Assembly: GCA_009379955.1 (NCBI GenBank)
Contig: WHST01000064.1
Coordinates: 1-36,989 of the forward strand
DNA length: 36,989 nucleotides
Direction: 5' to 3'
Source of the DNA: Streptosporangiales bacterium
GTDB taxonomy: Bacteria > Actinomycetota > Actinomycetes > Streptosporangiales > WHST01
This document shows positions 8,147 to 16,154 of this stretch, in pieces. The translations under genes were made by a program, and so were the position numbers. The notes below the pieces were generated by a model. That model ran no database searches, was not told where the DNA came from, and worked only from the letters and a program-made list of their open reading frames with translations. Each line of letters opens with the position of its first letter. Positions within the stretch are counted from its first letter, which is position 1.

Positions 8147-10429
8147 TCACTCCTTGTTGTCCGGTCGGTGCGTGGGTGCCCCCTGGTCGCCGAGCGTGGT
8201 CGTCGCCGTCCGGAGCAGGTCGTCGTTGTCCCTTCCGAGTCGAGGTGCGGTCCGGCGCACACGCACGGGCGTCCGCGAGAACCTGAAGGGCGAGCCGATG
8301 AGCCGCATCGGACCGTGGTCGGGGACGTCGAGGGTGACGACCATCTCCCGCGCCGCGGTCTGCGCCCCCTCGATCACGTCGGGCAGGGAGGCCGGGACGC
8401 AGGCCGGCACGCCCGCGACCAGGCAGGCGGTGACGACGGCGTCAGCGTCCTGTGTCGACGTCCACGCGGACACCGCCTCCTCGATCCGGTCGCGCTGCCG
8501 CAGCCGTCCGTCGGCCGTCGTCAGCGCGAGGTCGGCCGCGAGGTCGGATCGCCCCATGGCTCCGGCAAGGGCGAGCCACTCGGCTTCGGTCTCGACGGAG
8601 AGCGCAACGGGTACGTCGCGAGTGGGGAAGCAGTCGTGCGGGCAGTGCTGCGCGTGGCGGTTGCCCATCCTGAGCACCGCAGTGCTCTCCGACCGCCACC
8701 AGTCCTCCTGGGTGGACCAGACCGAGGCGTCGTAGAGTGACGCCTCCACCGTCATTCCGCGACCCGTACGCTCCCGTGCCAGGAGCCCGACAAGGACGCC
8801 GAGAAGGCAGCTGCACGCGCCGAGCAGGTCGGCGATCGACACGGCGACCTTCAGCGGTTCGCGCTCGGGGAAGCCGGTCAGGTCCATGATCCCGGCGAGC
8901 GCCTGCACGACGGTGTCCAGCGCCTTCCGCCCGCCGTACGGCCCGTCGGAGCCGAACCCGGTCAGTGCGCCGTACACCAGACGGGGGCTTGTCGCGCACA
9001 GCTCCGCCGAGCCCAGGCCGTTACGCTCCAGCGTTGTCGGAAGGAGGTTGGAGAGGAAGACATCGGCGTCGGCGGTGAGCTCCCGCAGCTCCCGCTGGTC
9101 GCGGTCCTCGTTCATGTCGAGCGTGCAGGAGAGCTTGTCGGTGTTGTTGATGTGGTACAGGTAGGAGCCGCCAGGCATCCGCCATGGCATGTGCCGGGTA
9201 GCCTCGCCCGCGGGTGGCTCGACCTTGACCACCTCGGCTCCCATCATCCCCAGCAGCCGCCCGACCAGAGGCCCCGCGGTGAACGCACACACCTCGACGA
9301 CGCGGATTCCGTGCAGTGGGCCGAGGTCGCCGCCGTGCACCGATGTTCGTGTGGCGGGGCCTGCGGTATCCGTCGTGCCCGGCGTCGGCGTGAACCGCAG
9401 GAACCGTCCGCTGACCGGTCCGTGCGGCGTCGGGACGACTGTCCCGCGATGCCGGGCATGCTCGTCAGACAGCACGTCGCGCAGCACCGGGATCGGGCCG
9501 CAGACCACGCCTCCGCGGGAAAGGATGGCCACGGCCTCGGCCGTCGTGCGGCTGCGGGTCCACTCCTCGACCACGGCGTCGAGTGACTCGACGTTCCGGG
9601 TGCGGGCAGTGGAGTCGAGGTAGCGATGGTCGTCGACGAGCTCGGGCATGTCGATAGCCCTGGCGAAGTCCTCGAACTGCGCCTGGTTGACGGTGCAGAC
9701 GATCAACCAGCCGTCCCGTGACCGGTACGAGTTCCACGGGGCCGTGAGCGCGTGCCTGTTCCCGATGCGTGAGGGGTTCTCGCCGGTCATCTCGTACGCG
9801 GGGAGCCACGTGCCGAGGAAAGCGATAAGCGTGTCGTACTCGGCCTGGTCGAGGAACTGGCCCAGCCCGGACGCCTCCCGCTCGTGGAGGGCGGCGAGCG
9901 CACCGGCCACGCCGAGTAATGCACCGCCCATCGCGGCGACCGGGACTCCCGCCCGCACCGGCGGATCGTCGGTGTAGCCGTTGGTGGCCATGATCGCGGC
10001 CGCTGCCTGGACGGTGAGCTCGCTGCCTGGCCGTCCCTGCAGAGGGCCGGTGAGCCCGAACGGCGTGAGGCAAAGGAACACGGTGCGGGGTGCGAGCGCC
10101 ACCAGCACATCGTCGTCGAGTCCCTCGCGGGCGAGGACCGCATAAGACTCACGGTCGAGCACGACGACGTCGGACGCCACCAGATGCCCGGTAAGAACGT
10201 CCCGTGCGTCGGGGCGGGTGAGGTCTGAGGCGTGCGGATGCTTCCCCGAGGACGCCAGCCATGCGGGGCTCCGTGCGGGAGCGGCGGCGGACGGGACGGC
10301 GGCGGCTCCGGCCGTGACGACGTTGGCCCCGAGGTCGGCCAGGACCCGGCCCGCGAGAGAGGCGGAGCACCAGCCGCGGGCCGTGAGCTCCAGGACCCGC
10401 AGTCCGGCAAGTGGTGACCCGGCCTGCAT
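8147..10429 (-). CDS. Didomain class III (CaiB/BaiF) acyl-CoA transferase
   Basis: The 760-residue protein holds two consecutive family III CoA-transferase domains, about residues 6-365 and 370-745. Each begins with the typical nucleotide-like strand (LAGLRVLELTARGWCSASLAG; LHGIRVVEVCAFTAGPLVG). Each also keeps the catalytic Asp position: Asp199 in LDQAEYD and Asp567 in EASLYDA. Single-domain members are about 400 residues, so this is a natural fusion; family III enzymes normally act as interlocked dimers. It would activate a carboxylic acid by moving CoA from a donor such as succinyl-CoA. The start at 10429 follows AGAGGA by nine bases. An upstream ATG at 10456 lacks a Shine-Dalgarno, and the open frame beyond that runs antisense to the hydratase gene. 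Confidence 0.9.
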   Translation of the reverse strand: MQAGSPLAGLRVLELTARGWCSASLAGRVLADLGANVVTAGAAAVPSAAAPARSPAWLASSGKHPHASDLTRPDARDVLTGHLVASDVVVLDRESYAVLAREGLDDDVLVALAPRTVFLCLTPFGLTGPLQGRPGSELTVQAAAAIMATNGYTDDPPVRAGVPVAAMGGALLGVAGALAALHEREASGLGQFLDQAEYDTLIAFLGTWLPAYEMTGENPSRIGNRHALTAPWNSYRSRDGWLIVCTVNQAQFEDFARAIDMPELVDDHRYLDSTARTRNVESLDAVVEEWTRSRTTAEAVAILSRGGVVCGPIPVLRDVLSDEHARHRGTVVPTPHGPVSGRFLRFTPTPGTTDTAGPATRTSVHGGDLGPLHGIRVVEVCAFTAGPLVGRLLGMMGAEVVKVEPPAGEATRHMPWRMPGGSYLYHINNTDKLSCTLDMNEDRDQRELRELTADADVFLSNLLPTTLERNGLGSAELCATSPRLVYGALTGFGSDGPYGGRKALDTVVQALAGIMDLTGFPEREPLKVAVSIADLLGACSCLLGVLVGLLARERTGRGMTVEASLYDASVWSTQEDWWRSESTAVLRMGNRHAQHCPHDCFPTRDVPVALSVETEAEWLALAGAMGRSDLAADLALTTADGRLRQRDRIEEAVSAWTSTQDADAVVTACLVAGVPACVPASLPDVIEGAQTAAREMVVTLDVPDHGPMRLIGSPFRFSRTPVRVRRTAPRLGRDNDDLLRTATTTLGDQGAPTHRPDNKE

Positions 10430-10552
10430 CGCGGTGTATCCTCTCTGATAATTCATCACGAGGATTGTGACACGGCTCGGGTCTCTTCGGGAGTGTGAGT
10501 TCACTCGCCCGGACGGAGTGGCGGCCGGGCGCATCGGCGGAAGGCGGCCCGC
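10430..10552. promoter_or_regulatory. Divergent control region with AT-rich element CTGATAATTCATC
   Basis: These 123 bases separate the minus-strand CoA-transferase from the plus-strand enoyl-CoA hydratase, so promoters for both should lie here. CTGATAATTCATC at 10445-10457 is a looser relative of the ATGATA-N3-TATT motif. GATAAT within it could serve as a plus-strand -10, but I find no good -35 at 16-18 bases. Confidence 0.35.
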
Positions 10553-11335
10553 ATGGCGTACGAGCTCCTCACGGTGGAGGTCGAGGGATCGGCAGGAGTC
10601 ATCCGCCTCGACCGGCCGGAGAAGCACAACTCGTTCAGCTCGCAGCTGTTGCGCGAGTGCGAGGAGGCCGTCAAGGAGCTGGAGGTTCGTACCGGGGTCA
10701 GGGGCATCATCCTGACCGGCACGGACGTCGCGTTCTCGACGGGTGCGGACCTCAACGAGGCGCTCGCCATTGTCAACGGCACCGAGGCCGTCAGGTTCAA
10801 CCGTGGCTTCCGCGACCTGTGCACCACCATGGAGCGCAGCGCGCAACCCGTCGTCGCCGCCATCGGCGGGCACTGCATCACGGGTGGACTCGAGGTCGCT
10901 CTGGCGGCCGACATTCGCATCGCCTCGGAGAACGCGCTGTTCTCGATCACGAGCGCGAAGATCGGGTCGGTCGCCGGGGCCGGCGGTACTCAGCGCTTGC
11001 CGCGTGTGGCAGGACGCTCCGACTCGATGGAGCTGCTCTTCACTGCACGCTTCGTCGACGCAGCCGAGGCGCAACGGCGCGGCATCGTGAGCAGGGTGGT
11101 TCCTCCGGGAGGCGCGCTTGACGCCGCCAGGGAGCTCGTCGAGGAGATCGCCACCCGCGGGCCACTCAGCGTGGCATGGATGAAGAAGGCCGTGCAGGCG
11201 GGCATGAACATGGACCTGGAGTCCGCGCTGGACTTCGAGGCGGTCCTCGCAGGGATCGCCTGCGCCACCGCGGACAAGCGCGAGGGCATGAGTGCGTTCC
11301 TGGAGAAGCGGACTCCTGTGTTCCAGGGCGCCTGA
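10553..11335 (+). CDS. Enoyl-CoA hydratase/isomerase family protein 1
   Basis: The 260-residue crotonase-fold protein shows VIRLDRPEKHNSFS at the start, oxyanion-hole segments near FSTGADLNEA and HCITGGLEVALAAD, and GAGGTQRLPR. The first catalytic Glu of enoyl-CoA hydratases is present as Glu114 in TGGLEV. The second, normally in the PE motif, is Ser134 (SITSAKIG). A one-Glu crotonase is more likely an isomerase, hydrolase, lyase or weak hydratase than a standard hydratase. The ATG at 10553 follows GGAAGG and GGCGG runs within 13 bases. It is divergent from the CoA-transferase and about 235 bases upstream of the second thiolase-fold gene, which has its own likely promoter. Confidence 0.85.
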   Translation: MAYELLTVEVEGSAGVIRLDRPEKHNSFSSQLLRECEEAVKELEVRTGVRGIILTGTDVAFSTGADLNEALAIVNGTEAVRFNRGFRDLCTTMERSAQPVVAAIGGHCITGGLEVALAADIRIASENALFSITSAKIGSVAGAGGTQRLPRVAGRSDSMELLFTARFVDAAEAQRRGIVSRVVPPGGALDAARELVEEIATRGPLSVAWMKKAVQAGMNMDLESALDFEAVLAGIACATADKREGMSAFLEKRTPVFQGA

Positions 11336-11374
11336 GGTGCCCGACTGGCAGGGGAAGGGGACCGATGTGGACCA

Positions 11375-11407
11375 TTGACCATATTTCCACCGAGATGATA
11401 CTTTATT
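11375..11407 (+). promoter_or_regulatory. Probable SigA-type promoter plus AT-rich motif copy 2
   Basis: TTGACC (11375-11380) and TACTTT (11399-11404) are 18 bases apart, a reasonable actinobacterial -35/-10 pair for the gene starting at 11571. The -10 lies inside ATGATACTTTATT (11395-11407), the second exact copy of ATGATA-N3-TATT. A regulator binding there would block polymerase. A leader of about 160 bases would follow. Confidence 0.5.
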
Positions 11408-11570
11408 GCCAGCGCACGAGCAGCAGGCGTGTGCCCCTGTGTGCCACATCCCGTCGTGGTTGGTCCGGGATGGAGACATCGGTCGAGAGGAGAGCGGACC
11501 GCCGCGGTCTGACGAAGGTCTGCCGGAAGGTGCCCTCTAGGGGTGACCGGCGAACGAGAGGACCTGTCGG

Positions 11571-12734
11571 ATGACGACGAGTCTCTTGCGGGACCGGACC
11601 GCGATCGTGGGGATCGGTGAGACGGACTTCGGTGCGATGTACCGCACCAGGGACCCCGACCTGACTCCTTACGACCACGGTGGCGAGGCGTTCGCCCGCG
11701 CGCTGGAGGACAGCGGCCTGCGTGCCGATGAGATCGACGGCCTGATCTGCGCTCGGATTCCGTCCTATGCACGCATGGCCGACGTGCTCGGCCTGAAGCA
11801 TCCCCGGGTCGTCAACGTCTTCGAGGGCACGGGCCGTATGTCGGGTCTCGCGCTCCAGACGGCCGTCATGGCCATCGCGACGGGACAGGCCGAGGTCGTC
11901 GCGTGCGTCTACGGTAACGACGGGCGGTCGGCCGGTGCGCGGTACGGCGGCAGCGTGGTCGACCTGACCGGGAGCATCAACACCGCCGTGTACGACTCGA
12001 TGCACGGCATGACGTCACCCGGCGCCTACGTGGCGATGATGTACCGCAGGTACCAGTACCTGTACGGAGCGCCCGACGACGCGCTCGCGCCGCTGGCGAT
12101 CAACAATCGCAGGAACGGCGCGCTCAATCCGAACGCCGTGATGCGCAAGGCGATCACCTACGACGAGTACCTGGCGGCGCGCTGGATCACCGAGCCGCTG
12201 CGACTGTTCGACTACTGCCTCATCAACGACGGTGGTGTCGCCCTGATCATCACGACGGCCGAGCGTGCCAGGGACCTGCGCAAGCCCCCGGTGTACGTGA
12301 GCGCGACCGCCACCGCCGGCGACCTCACGAACTTCTACACGAGCCAGGACTTCTTCTTCGACGCTGCGAGCGATGTAGCCACGCGTCTCTATCGGGCCGC
12401 GGGGATCGAGCGGGTGGATGTGGACGTGCTCCAGGTCTACGACAACTTCACACCGACGATCCTGTTCTCCCTGGAAGGCATGGGCTTCGCCGATCGCGGT
12501 GAGGCATGGCAGTACGTCCGCGACGGCCGCATCGAGCTGGGCGGTGCGCTGCCCGTCAACACCGGTGGTGGTCACACCGCCGAGAGCTACATGCAGGGCT
12601 GGGCGCTGCACGCGGAGGCGGTACGGCAGGTCCGCGGAGAGGCCGGAGCCCGTCAGGTCAAGGACTGCGAGGTCGCGCAGTACGTCTGCCTCTCGCCCAT
12701 CGTGTCCAGCCACATCTTCCGGAGGGACAGGTGA
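11571..12734 (+). CDS. Thiolase-fold retro-aldolase (Ltp2-like), second copy
   Basis: The 387-residue paralog of the protein at 5238 lacks the thiolase nucleophile: the region reads EGTGRMSGLALQ with no Cys. Tyr290 (VYDNF) and Tyr340 (NTGGGHTAESYMQGW) take the places of the usual Asn and His, as in the Ltp2 aldolase. It is therefore probably a C-C lyase acting on a beta-hydroxyacyl-CoA. ATG 11571 has GAGAGG nine bases upstream. Its stop overlaps the DUF35 start (GTGA), so the two subunits are coupled. It differs widely from the first copy outside the motifs, so the two pairs probably cleave different intermediates. Confidence 0.87.
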   Translation: MTTSLLRDRTAIVGIGETDFGAMYRTRDPDLTPYDHGGEAFARALEDSGLRADEIDGLICARIPSYARMADVLGLKHPRVVNVFEGTGRMSGLALQTAVMAIATGQAEVVACVYGNDGRSAGARYGGSVVDLTGSINTAVYDSMHGMTSPGAYVAMMYRRYQYLYGAPDDALAPLAINNRRNGALNPNAVMRKAITYDEYLAARWITEPLRLFDYCLINDGGVALIITTAERARDLRKPPVYVSATATAGDLTNFYTSQDFFFDAASDVATRLYRAAGIERVDVDVLQVYDNFTPTILFSLEGMGFADRGEAWQYVRDGRIELGGALPVNTGGGHTAESYMQGWALHAEAVRQVRGEAGARQVKDCEVAQYVCLSPIVSSHIFRRDR

Positions 12735-13156
12735 GCGTGGTCGCACCCGTGGTTCCCGAGGTCACGGCGTCGAACCGGCCGTTCTTCGAGGGCGCGCGCG
12801 AAGGTGAGCTGCGCGTGCAACGGTGCTCCGCATGCGGACACCACCACTTCCCGCCCACCTCGCGTTGTGCGGCCTGCCTGTCCGTGAAGGTCGAGTGGAC
12901 TGCAGTGTCGGGCCGTGGCTCCCTCTGGTCCTGGGTCGTCATGCATCGCGCCTACTTCACCGCTCTCAAGGGGAGCCTTCCCTACGAGGTCGGGTTCGTC
13001 AGGCTCGACGAGGGTCCGATGATGATGACGCGGCTGGTCGAGATCCGCGGCCGGGACCTTGCATGCGACATGCCGGTGGAGGTCGTGTTCGAACGGGTTA
13101 CCGCGGATCTGACGCTGCCGATGTTCCGGCCGCTGACAATCGGTGATGCCCCGTGA
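12731..13156 (+). CDS. DUF35 OB-fold / zinc-ribbon partner, second copy
   Basis: The 141-residue protein has CSAC (about residues 34-37) and CAAC (about 50-53) forming the zinc ribbon, then an OB-fold region with GRGSLWSWVVMHRAYF and VRLDEGPMMM. It is the CoA-ligand binding partner of the thiolase-fold protein just upstream. The GTG at 12731 overlaps that gene's stop and has GGAGG five bases before it. A GTG at 12737 would give better spacing and would remove only two residues. Its own stop overlaps the next hydratase start. Confidence 0.87.
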   Translation: MSVVAPVVPEVTASNRPFFEGAREGELRVQRCSACGHHHFPPTSRCAACLSVKVEWTAVSGRGSLWSWVVMHRAYFTALKGSLPYEVGFVRLDEGPMMMTRLVEIRGRDLACDMPVEVVFERVTADLTLPMFRPLTIGDAP

Positions 13157-14001
13157 CCGGACGCGGCGACGGCGCCCACGGCGAGCTCGTCCTGCTCGAA
13201 CGCTTCGACGGGTACGCGGTCGTCACGCTGAACCGGCCGGAGAAGGCCAACGCGATGAACGCGGCCGCTCAGACGGAGCTCGCGGCCGCGCTCGACGCTG
13301 TGCGGGAGGACTGTCGCGCCGTCGTGCTGACGGGCGCGGGCCACCGGTCGTTCTGTGCCGGCGTCGACCTGTCCGAACGCCGAGGGCTGTCGAAGAACCA
13401 GGTGCAGGAACGTCTCTTCTCCTGGGGCGCCGACCCGTGGTTCGAGATCCAGGAGCGCATCCTCCGGCACCCCGCGGTGTTCGTCGCCGCCGTGAACGGT
13501 GCCGCTCTCGGCGGCGGACTCACCCTGGTGAACAACTGCGAGATCGCCGTGGCGTCCGACGCCGCCGTGTTCGGCATGCCCGAGATCGGGCTGGGCACGT
13601 TCCCCGCCCTCTCCGGCGCGTCGACACTGCACCGCATCCTGCCCAAACATGCCGCATACCTCGTCCTCACGGCGGATCGTGTCGACGCGGAGAAGGCGTT
13701 GCGCTGGGGTCTGGTGACTGAGGTGGTACGGCCTGACGACGTGCTGTCTCGCGCCAAGGAGATCGCGGCGATCGTGGGAAAGCTCGACCCGGTCGTGGTC
13801 GACTTCAGCAAGAGGGCGGTGCGCGAGGTACCGACCATGGACTGGTCCAGGAGTATCGACTACGGCCTGCGCACCGGGATGGTGGTCCGCGCCAACTCGG
13901 ATGCCGCCGTCGCCGGCGTCACGCGCTTCCTCGATCGCGCCGAGAGGGGAGGAGGTAACACATCGGCACCGAGCTCCACGACGGCGGAACCGCACACCTG
14001 A
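13153..14001 (+). CDS. Enoyl-CoA hydratase/isomerase family protein 2
   Basis: The 282-residue crotonase-fold protein shows VVTLNRPEKANAMN, FCAGVDLSE and VNGAALGGGL. The first catalytic Glu position is Thr124 (GGGLTL), while the second is kept as Glu144 in GMPEIGLG. This is the opposite pattern to the paralog at 10553. The GTG start overlaps the DUF35 stop by GTGA. The last 20 or so residues are Ser/Thr/Ala-rich and probably disordered. By context it acts on the same acyl-CoA as the neighbouring aldolase pair. Hydratase, isomerase or hydrolase are all possible. Confidence 0.85.
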   Translation: MTGRGDGAHGELVLLERFDGYAVVTLNRPEKANAMNAAAQTELAAALDAVREDCRAVVLTGAGHRSFCAGVDLSERRGLSKNQVQERLFSWGADPWFEIQERILRHPAVFVAAVNGAALGGGLTLVNNCEIAVASDAAVFGMPEIGLGTFPALSGASTLHRILPKHAAYLVLTADRVDAEKALRWGLVTEVVRPDDVLSRAKEIAAIVGKLDPVVVDFSKRAVREVPTMDWSRSIDYGLRTGMVVRANSDAAVAGVTRFLDRAERGGGNTSAPSSTTAEPHT

Positions 14002-14109
14002 GCCCCTACCACCATCCCTCTTCCATGTGACGCGACGCATTCCCAGGTCGCCGCCCGAACCCATCGAACCATCCACAGAGACCTCTCTTCATAGGCGCGG
14101 AGAAACGTC

Positions 14110-15243
14110 ATGGATCGCACTCCAGCCGAGCCGCTGCTCGAGGCGCGCAACCTCACCAAGTACTACCCATTGGCCCGGAAGGCGCCGTGGTCCAGGCGCA
14201 CCGGCGTGGTGCGGGCCGTCGACGGGATCTCGTTCTCACTCGGGGAGCAGGAGACGATCAGCCTGGTCGGCGAGTCCGGCTGTGGCAAGACGACCACGGC
14301 GCGAATGATCCTCGATCTCGAGAGGCCCACGAAGGGCGAGATCGTCTACCGGAGCAGGGACCTGAGAACCCTGAGGGGCAGCAGCCGCCTCGAGTACCGC
14401 ACGTCGGTCCAGGCCGTGTTCCAGGATCCGACGACCTCCCTCGATCCGCGGCGGCGCGTGCGCGCGATCGTGGGAGAGCCGCTGGCGGTGAACCGCAAGC
14501 TGAGCCATGGGGAGCTGAACAGGCACGTCGACGAGCTGCTCACTGCCGTGGGGCTCGACCTGTCCCAGGCGAGGAGCTTCCCGCACGAGCTCAGCGGAGG
14601 CATGCGCCAGCGCGTGGCCGTGGCGCAGTCGCTGGCACTGCGGCCGTCGCTGATCGTGCTCGACGAGCCGGTCTCGGCGCTCGACGTCTCCATCCGTGCG
14701 CAGATCATGAACCTGTTGAAGGACCTGCAGACCGAGTTCGGCCTCTCGTACCTGCTCATCGCGCACGACCTGGCGACGGTCCGCTACCTGAGTGACCAGG
14801 TGGCGGCGCTCTACCTCGGGCAGATCGTCGAGATCGGCGACTCCGAGATCATGTTCACCCGCAGCCTGCACCCGTACACCCTGGCGCTGATCTCCGCGGC
14901 CGACAGCTCGGAGGACCGTGACGGTCGGCCACGCATCGTGCTGCAGGGCGACGTGGCGTCGCCGGCCGACCCGCCGTCGGGTTGCCGGTTCCACCCACGC
15001 TGCTGGCTGCGGACCCAGCTCTCCGACACCGAGCGCTGTACGACCGAGGCTCCGGCGCTGCGTCCCCTCGGGGAGAACCACAGGGTGGCCTGTCACTTCG
15101 CCGAGACGCTGACCGAGCCCGAGCAGCGTAAGCGACTGCTCGATGTCGCCCGCGAGGCGAGCCGCGACCCGGCCGATACCACGCCGGCCACACCGACAGG
15201 TGTCGGTGCCGCACCCGGGCGGGGAGAGGAGGACTGGTCGTGA
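14110..15243 (+). CDS. Oligopeptide/dipeptide-type ABC transporter ATPase (DppF/OppF-like)
   Basis: The 377-residue ATPase has Walker A GESGCGKT at 54-61, Q-loop VFQDP around Gln105, signature LSGGMRQR at 161-168, Walker B LIVLDEP at 181-187 and the switch His219 (IAHD). The C-terminal oligopeptide domain has the four-Cys pattern GCRFHPRC...C...C at about 294-330. In relatives this can hold an iron-sulfur cluster. The ATG at 14110 has GGAGAAA upstream. It opens the transporter operon after a 108-base gap, and its stop overlaps the first permease start. No binding protein is encoded in this operon. Confidence 0.93.
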   Translation: MDRTPAEPLLEARNLTKYYPLARKAPWSRRTGVVRAVDGISFSLGEQETISLVGESGCGKTTTARMILDLERPTKGEIVYRSRDLRTLRGSSRLEYRTSVQAVFQDPTTSLDPRRRVRAIVGEPLAVNRKLSHGELNRHVDELLTAVGLDLSQARSFPHELSGGMRQRVAVAQSLALRPSLIVLDEPVSALDVSIRAQIMNLLKDLQTEFGLSYLLIAHDLATVRYLSDQVAALYLGQIVEIGDSEIMFTRSLHPYTLALISAADSSEDRDGRPRIVLQGDVASPADPPSGCRFHPRCWLRTQLSDTERCTTEAPALRPLGENHRVACHFAETLTEPEQRKRLLDVAREASRDPADTTPATPTGVGAAPGRGEEDWS

Positions 15244-16154
15244 CCAACTACATCCTCAGGCGACTCTGGCAGGGCGTGATCTCGATCATGCTGCTGCTGA
15301 CCCTGGTCTTCTTCTTGAGCCGGACGACGGGTAACCCGCTGGACCTGCTGGTCCCCATCGACGCCACGCCGGAGACGATCGCCAACATCTCCCGGCAGAA
15401 CGGTCTCGACAAGCCGTTGATCGTGCAGTACCTGTACTACATCGGCAACCTGTTCACCGGCGACATGGGCACGTCGATCCGCTACCGACAACCGGTGTGG
15501 GATCTCTTCAAGGACGCGTTCCCCAACAGCCTGCGGCTGGTGATTCCGTCCTTCATCTCGGCGATCGTCATCGGCATCCCGCTCGGCGTGCTCGCGGCCA
15601 CCTCGCGGCTGCGGATCGCCCGTCGCCTGTTGGCGGCCGTCGGTGTCGTCGGTATGGCCACGCCGCTGTTCTGGCTGGCGATCCTGTTGATCTTCCTCTT
15701 CTCCGTCAAGCTCGGCGTGCTGCCGTCGTCACAGATGGGAGGTATCGACCACTACGTCATGCCGGTCGCCGCGATGACGATGTTCATCATGGCGGGCCTG
15801 CTCCGGCTGACTCGGTCGAGCATCCTCGATGCGATGGACAGCGAGTACGTCAAGCTGGCGCGGCTCAAGGGCCTGTCCGAGAACCGGGTCATCTGGAAGC
15901 ACGCGCTGCGCAACTCGCTGACCGCGGCCGTGGCGTTCCTCGGCGTCCTGCTCTCGTTACTGCTGACCGGGAGCACGGTGATCGAGACGGTCTTCGCGTG
16001 GCCGGGCACGGGACGGCTCACCTACGACGCACTGGTGTCCCGCGACTATCCCCTCGTCCAGGGCATCGTGCTCATCACGGCGATCTTCATCATCTTGGTG
16101 AATCTCGTGGTCGACATCCTGCACGCCTATCTCGAACCGAGGATCCGGCTATGA
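15240..16154 (+). CDS. ABC transporter permease (DppB/OppB-like)
   Basis: The 304-residue inner-membrane permease has the DppB N-terminal helix (ILRRLWQGVISIMLLLTLVFFL), a large extracytoplasmic loop containing NGLDKPLIVQYLYYIGNLFTGDMGTS, and about five further helices. The EAA coupling loop is EYVKLARLKGLSENRVIWKHALRNS at about 201-225. The GTG start overlaps the upstream ATPase stop and its own stop overlaps the next permease (ATGA), so the subunits are translated together. Confidence 0.93.
   Translation: MTNYILRRLWQGVISIMLLLTLVFFLSRTTGNPLDLLVPIDATPETIANISRQNGLDKPLIVQYLYYIGNLFTGDMGTSIRYRQPVWDLFKDAFPNSLRLVIPSFISAIVIGIPLGVLAATSRLRIARRLLAAVGVVGMATPLFWLAILLIFLFSVKLGVLPSSQMGGIDHYVMPVAAMTMFIMAGLLRLTRSSILDAMDSEYVKLARLKGLSENRVIWKHALRNSLTAAVAFLGVLLSLLLTGSTVIETVFAWPGTGRLTYDALVSRDYPLVQGIVLITAIFIILVNLVVDILHAYLEPRIRL

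Noticed and set aside
8147-11479. A 1110-residue reading of the CoA-transferase frame on the minus strand
   Set aside because: The first 350 or so residues run antisense to the hydratase gene at 10553 and through the divergent promoter. They are Arg/His-rich and unlike any CoA-transferase; the Shine-Dalgarno at 10438 supports the start at 10429.
5238-13156. Ordinary acetyl-CoA acetyltransferases, or BbsAB-type thiolases
   Set aside because: The nucleophile Cys motif and the catalytic GHP His are both missing, while the Tyr pair typical of the Ltp2 aldolase is present in both proteins.
15497-16150. A long N-terminal extension of the DppC-like permease
   Set aside because: It lies out of frame inside the DppB-like gene; the ATGA overlap at 16151 gives a normal-length permease.
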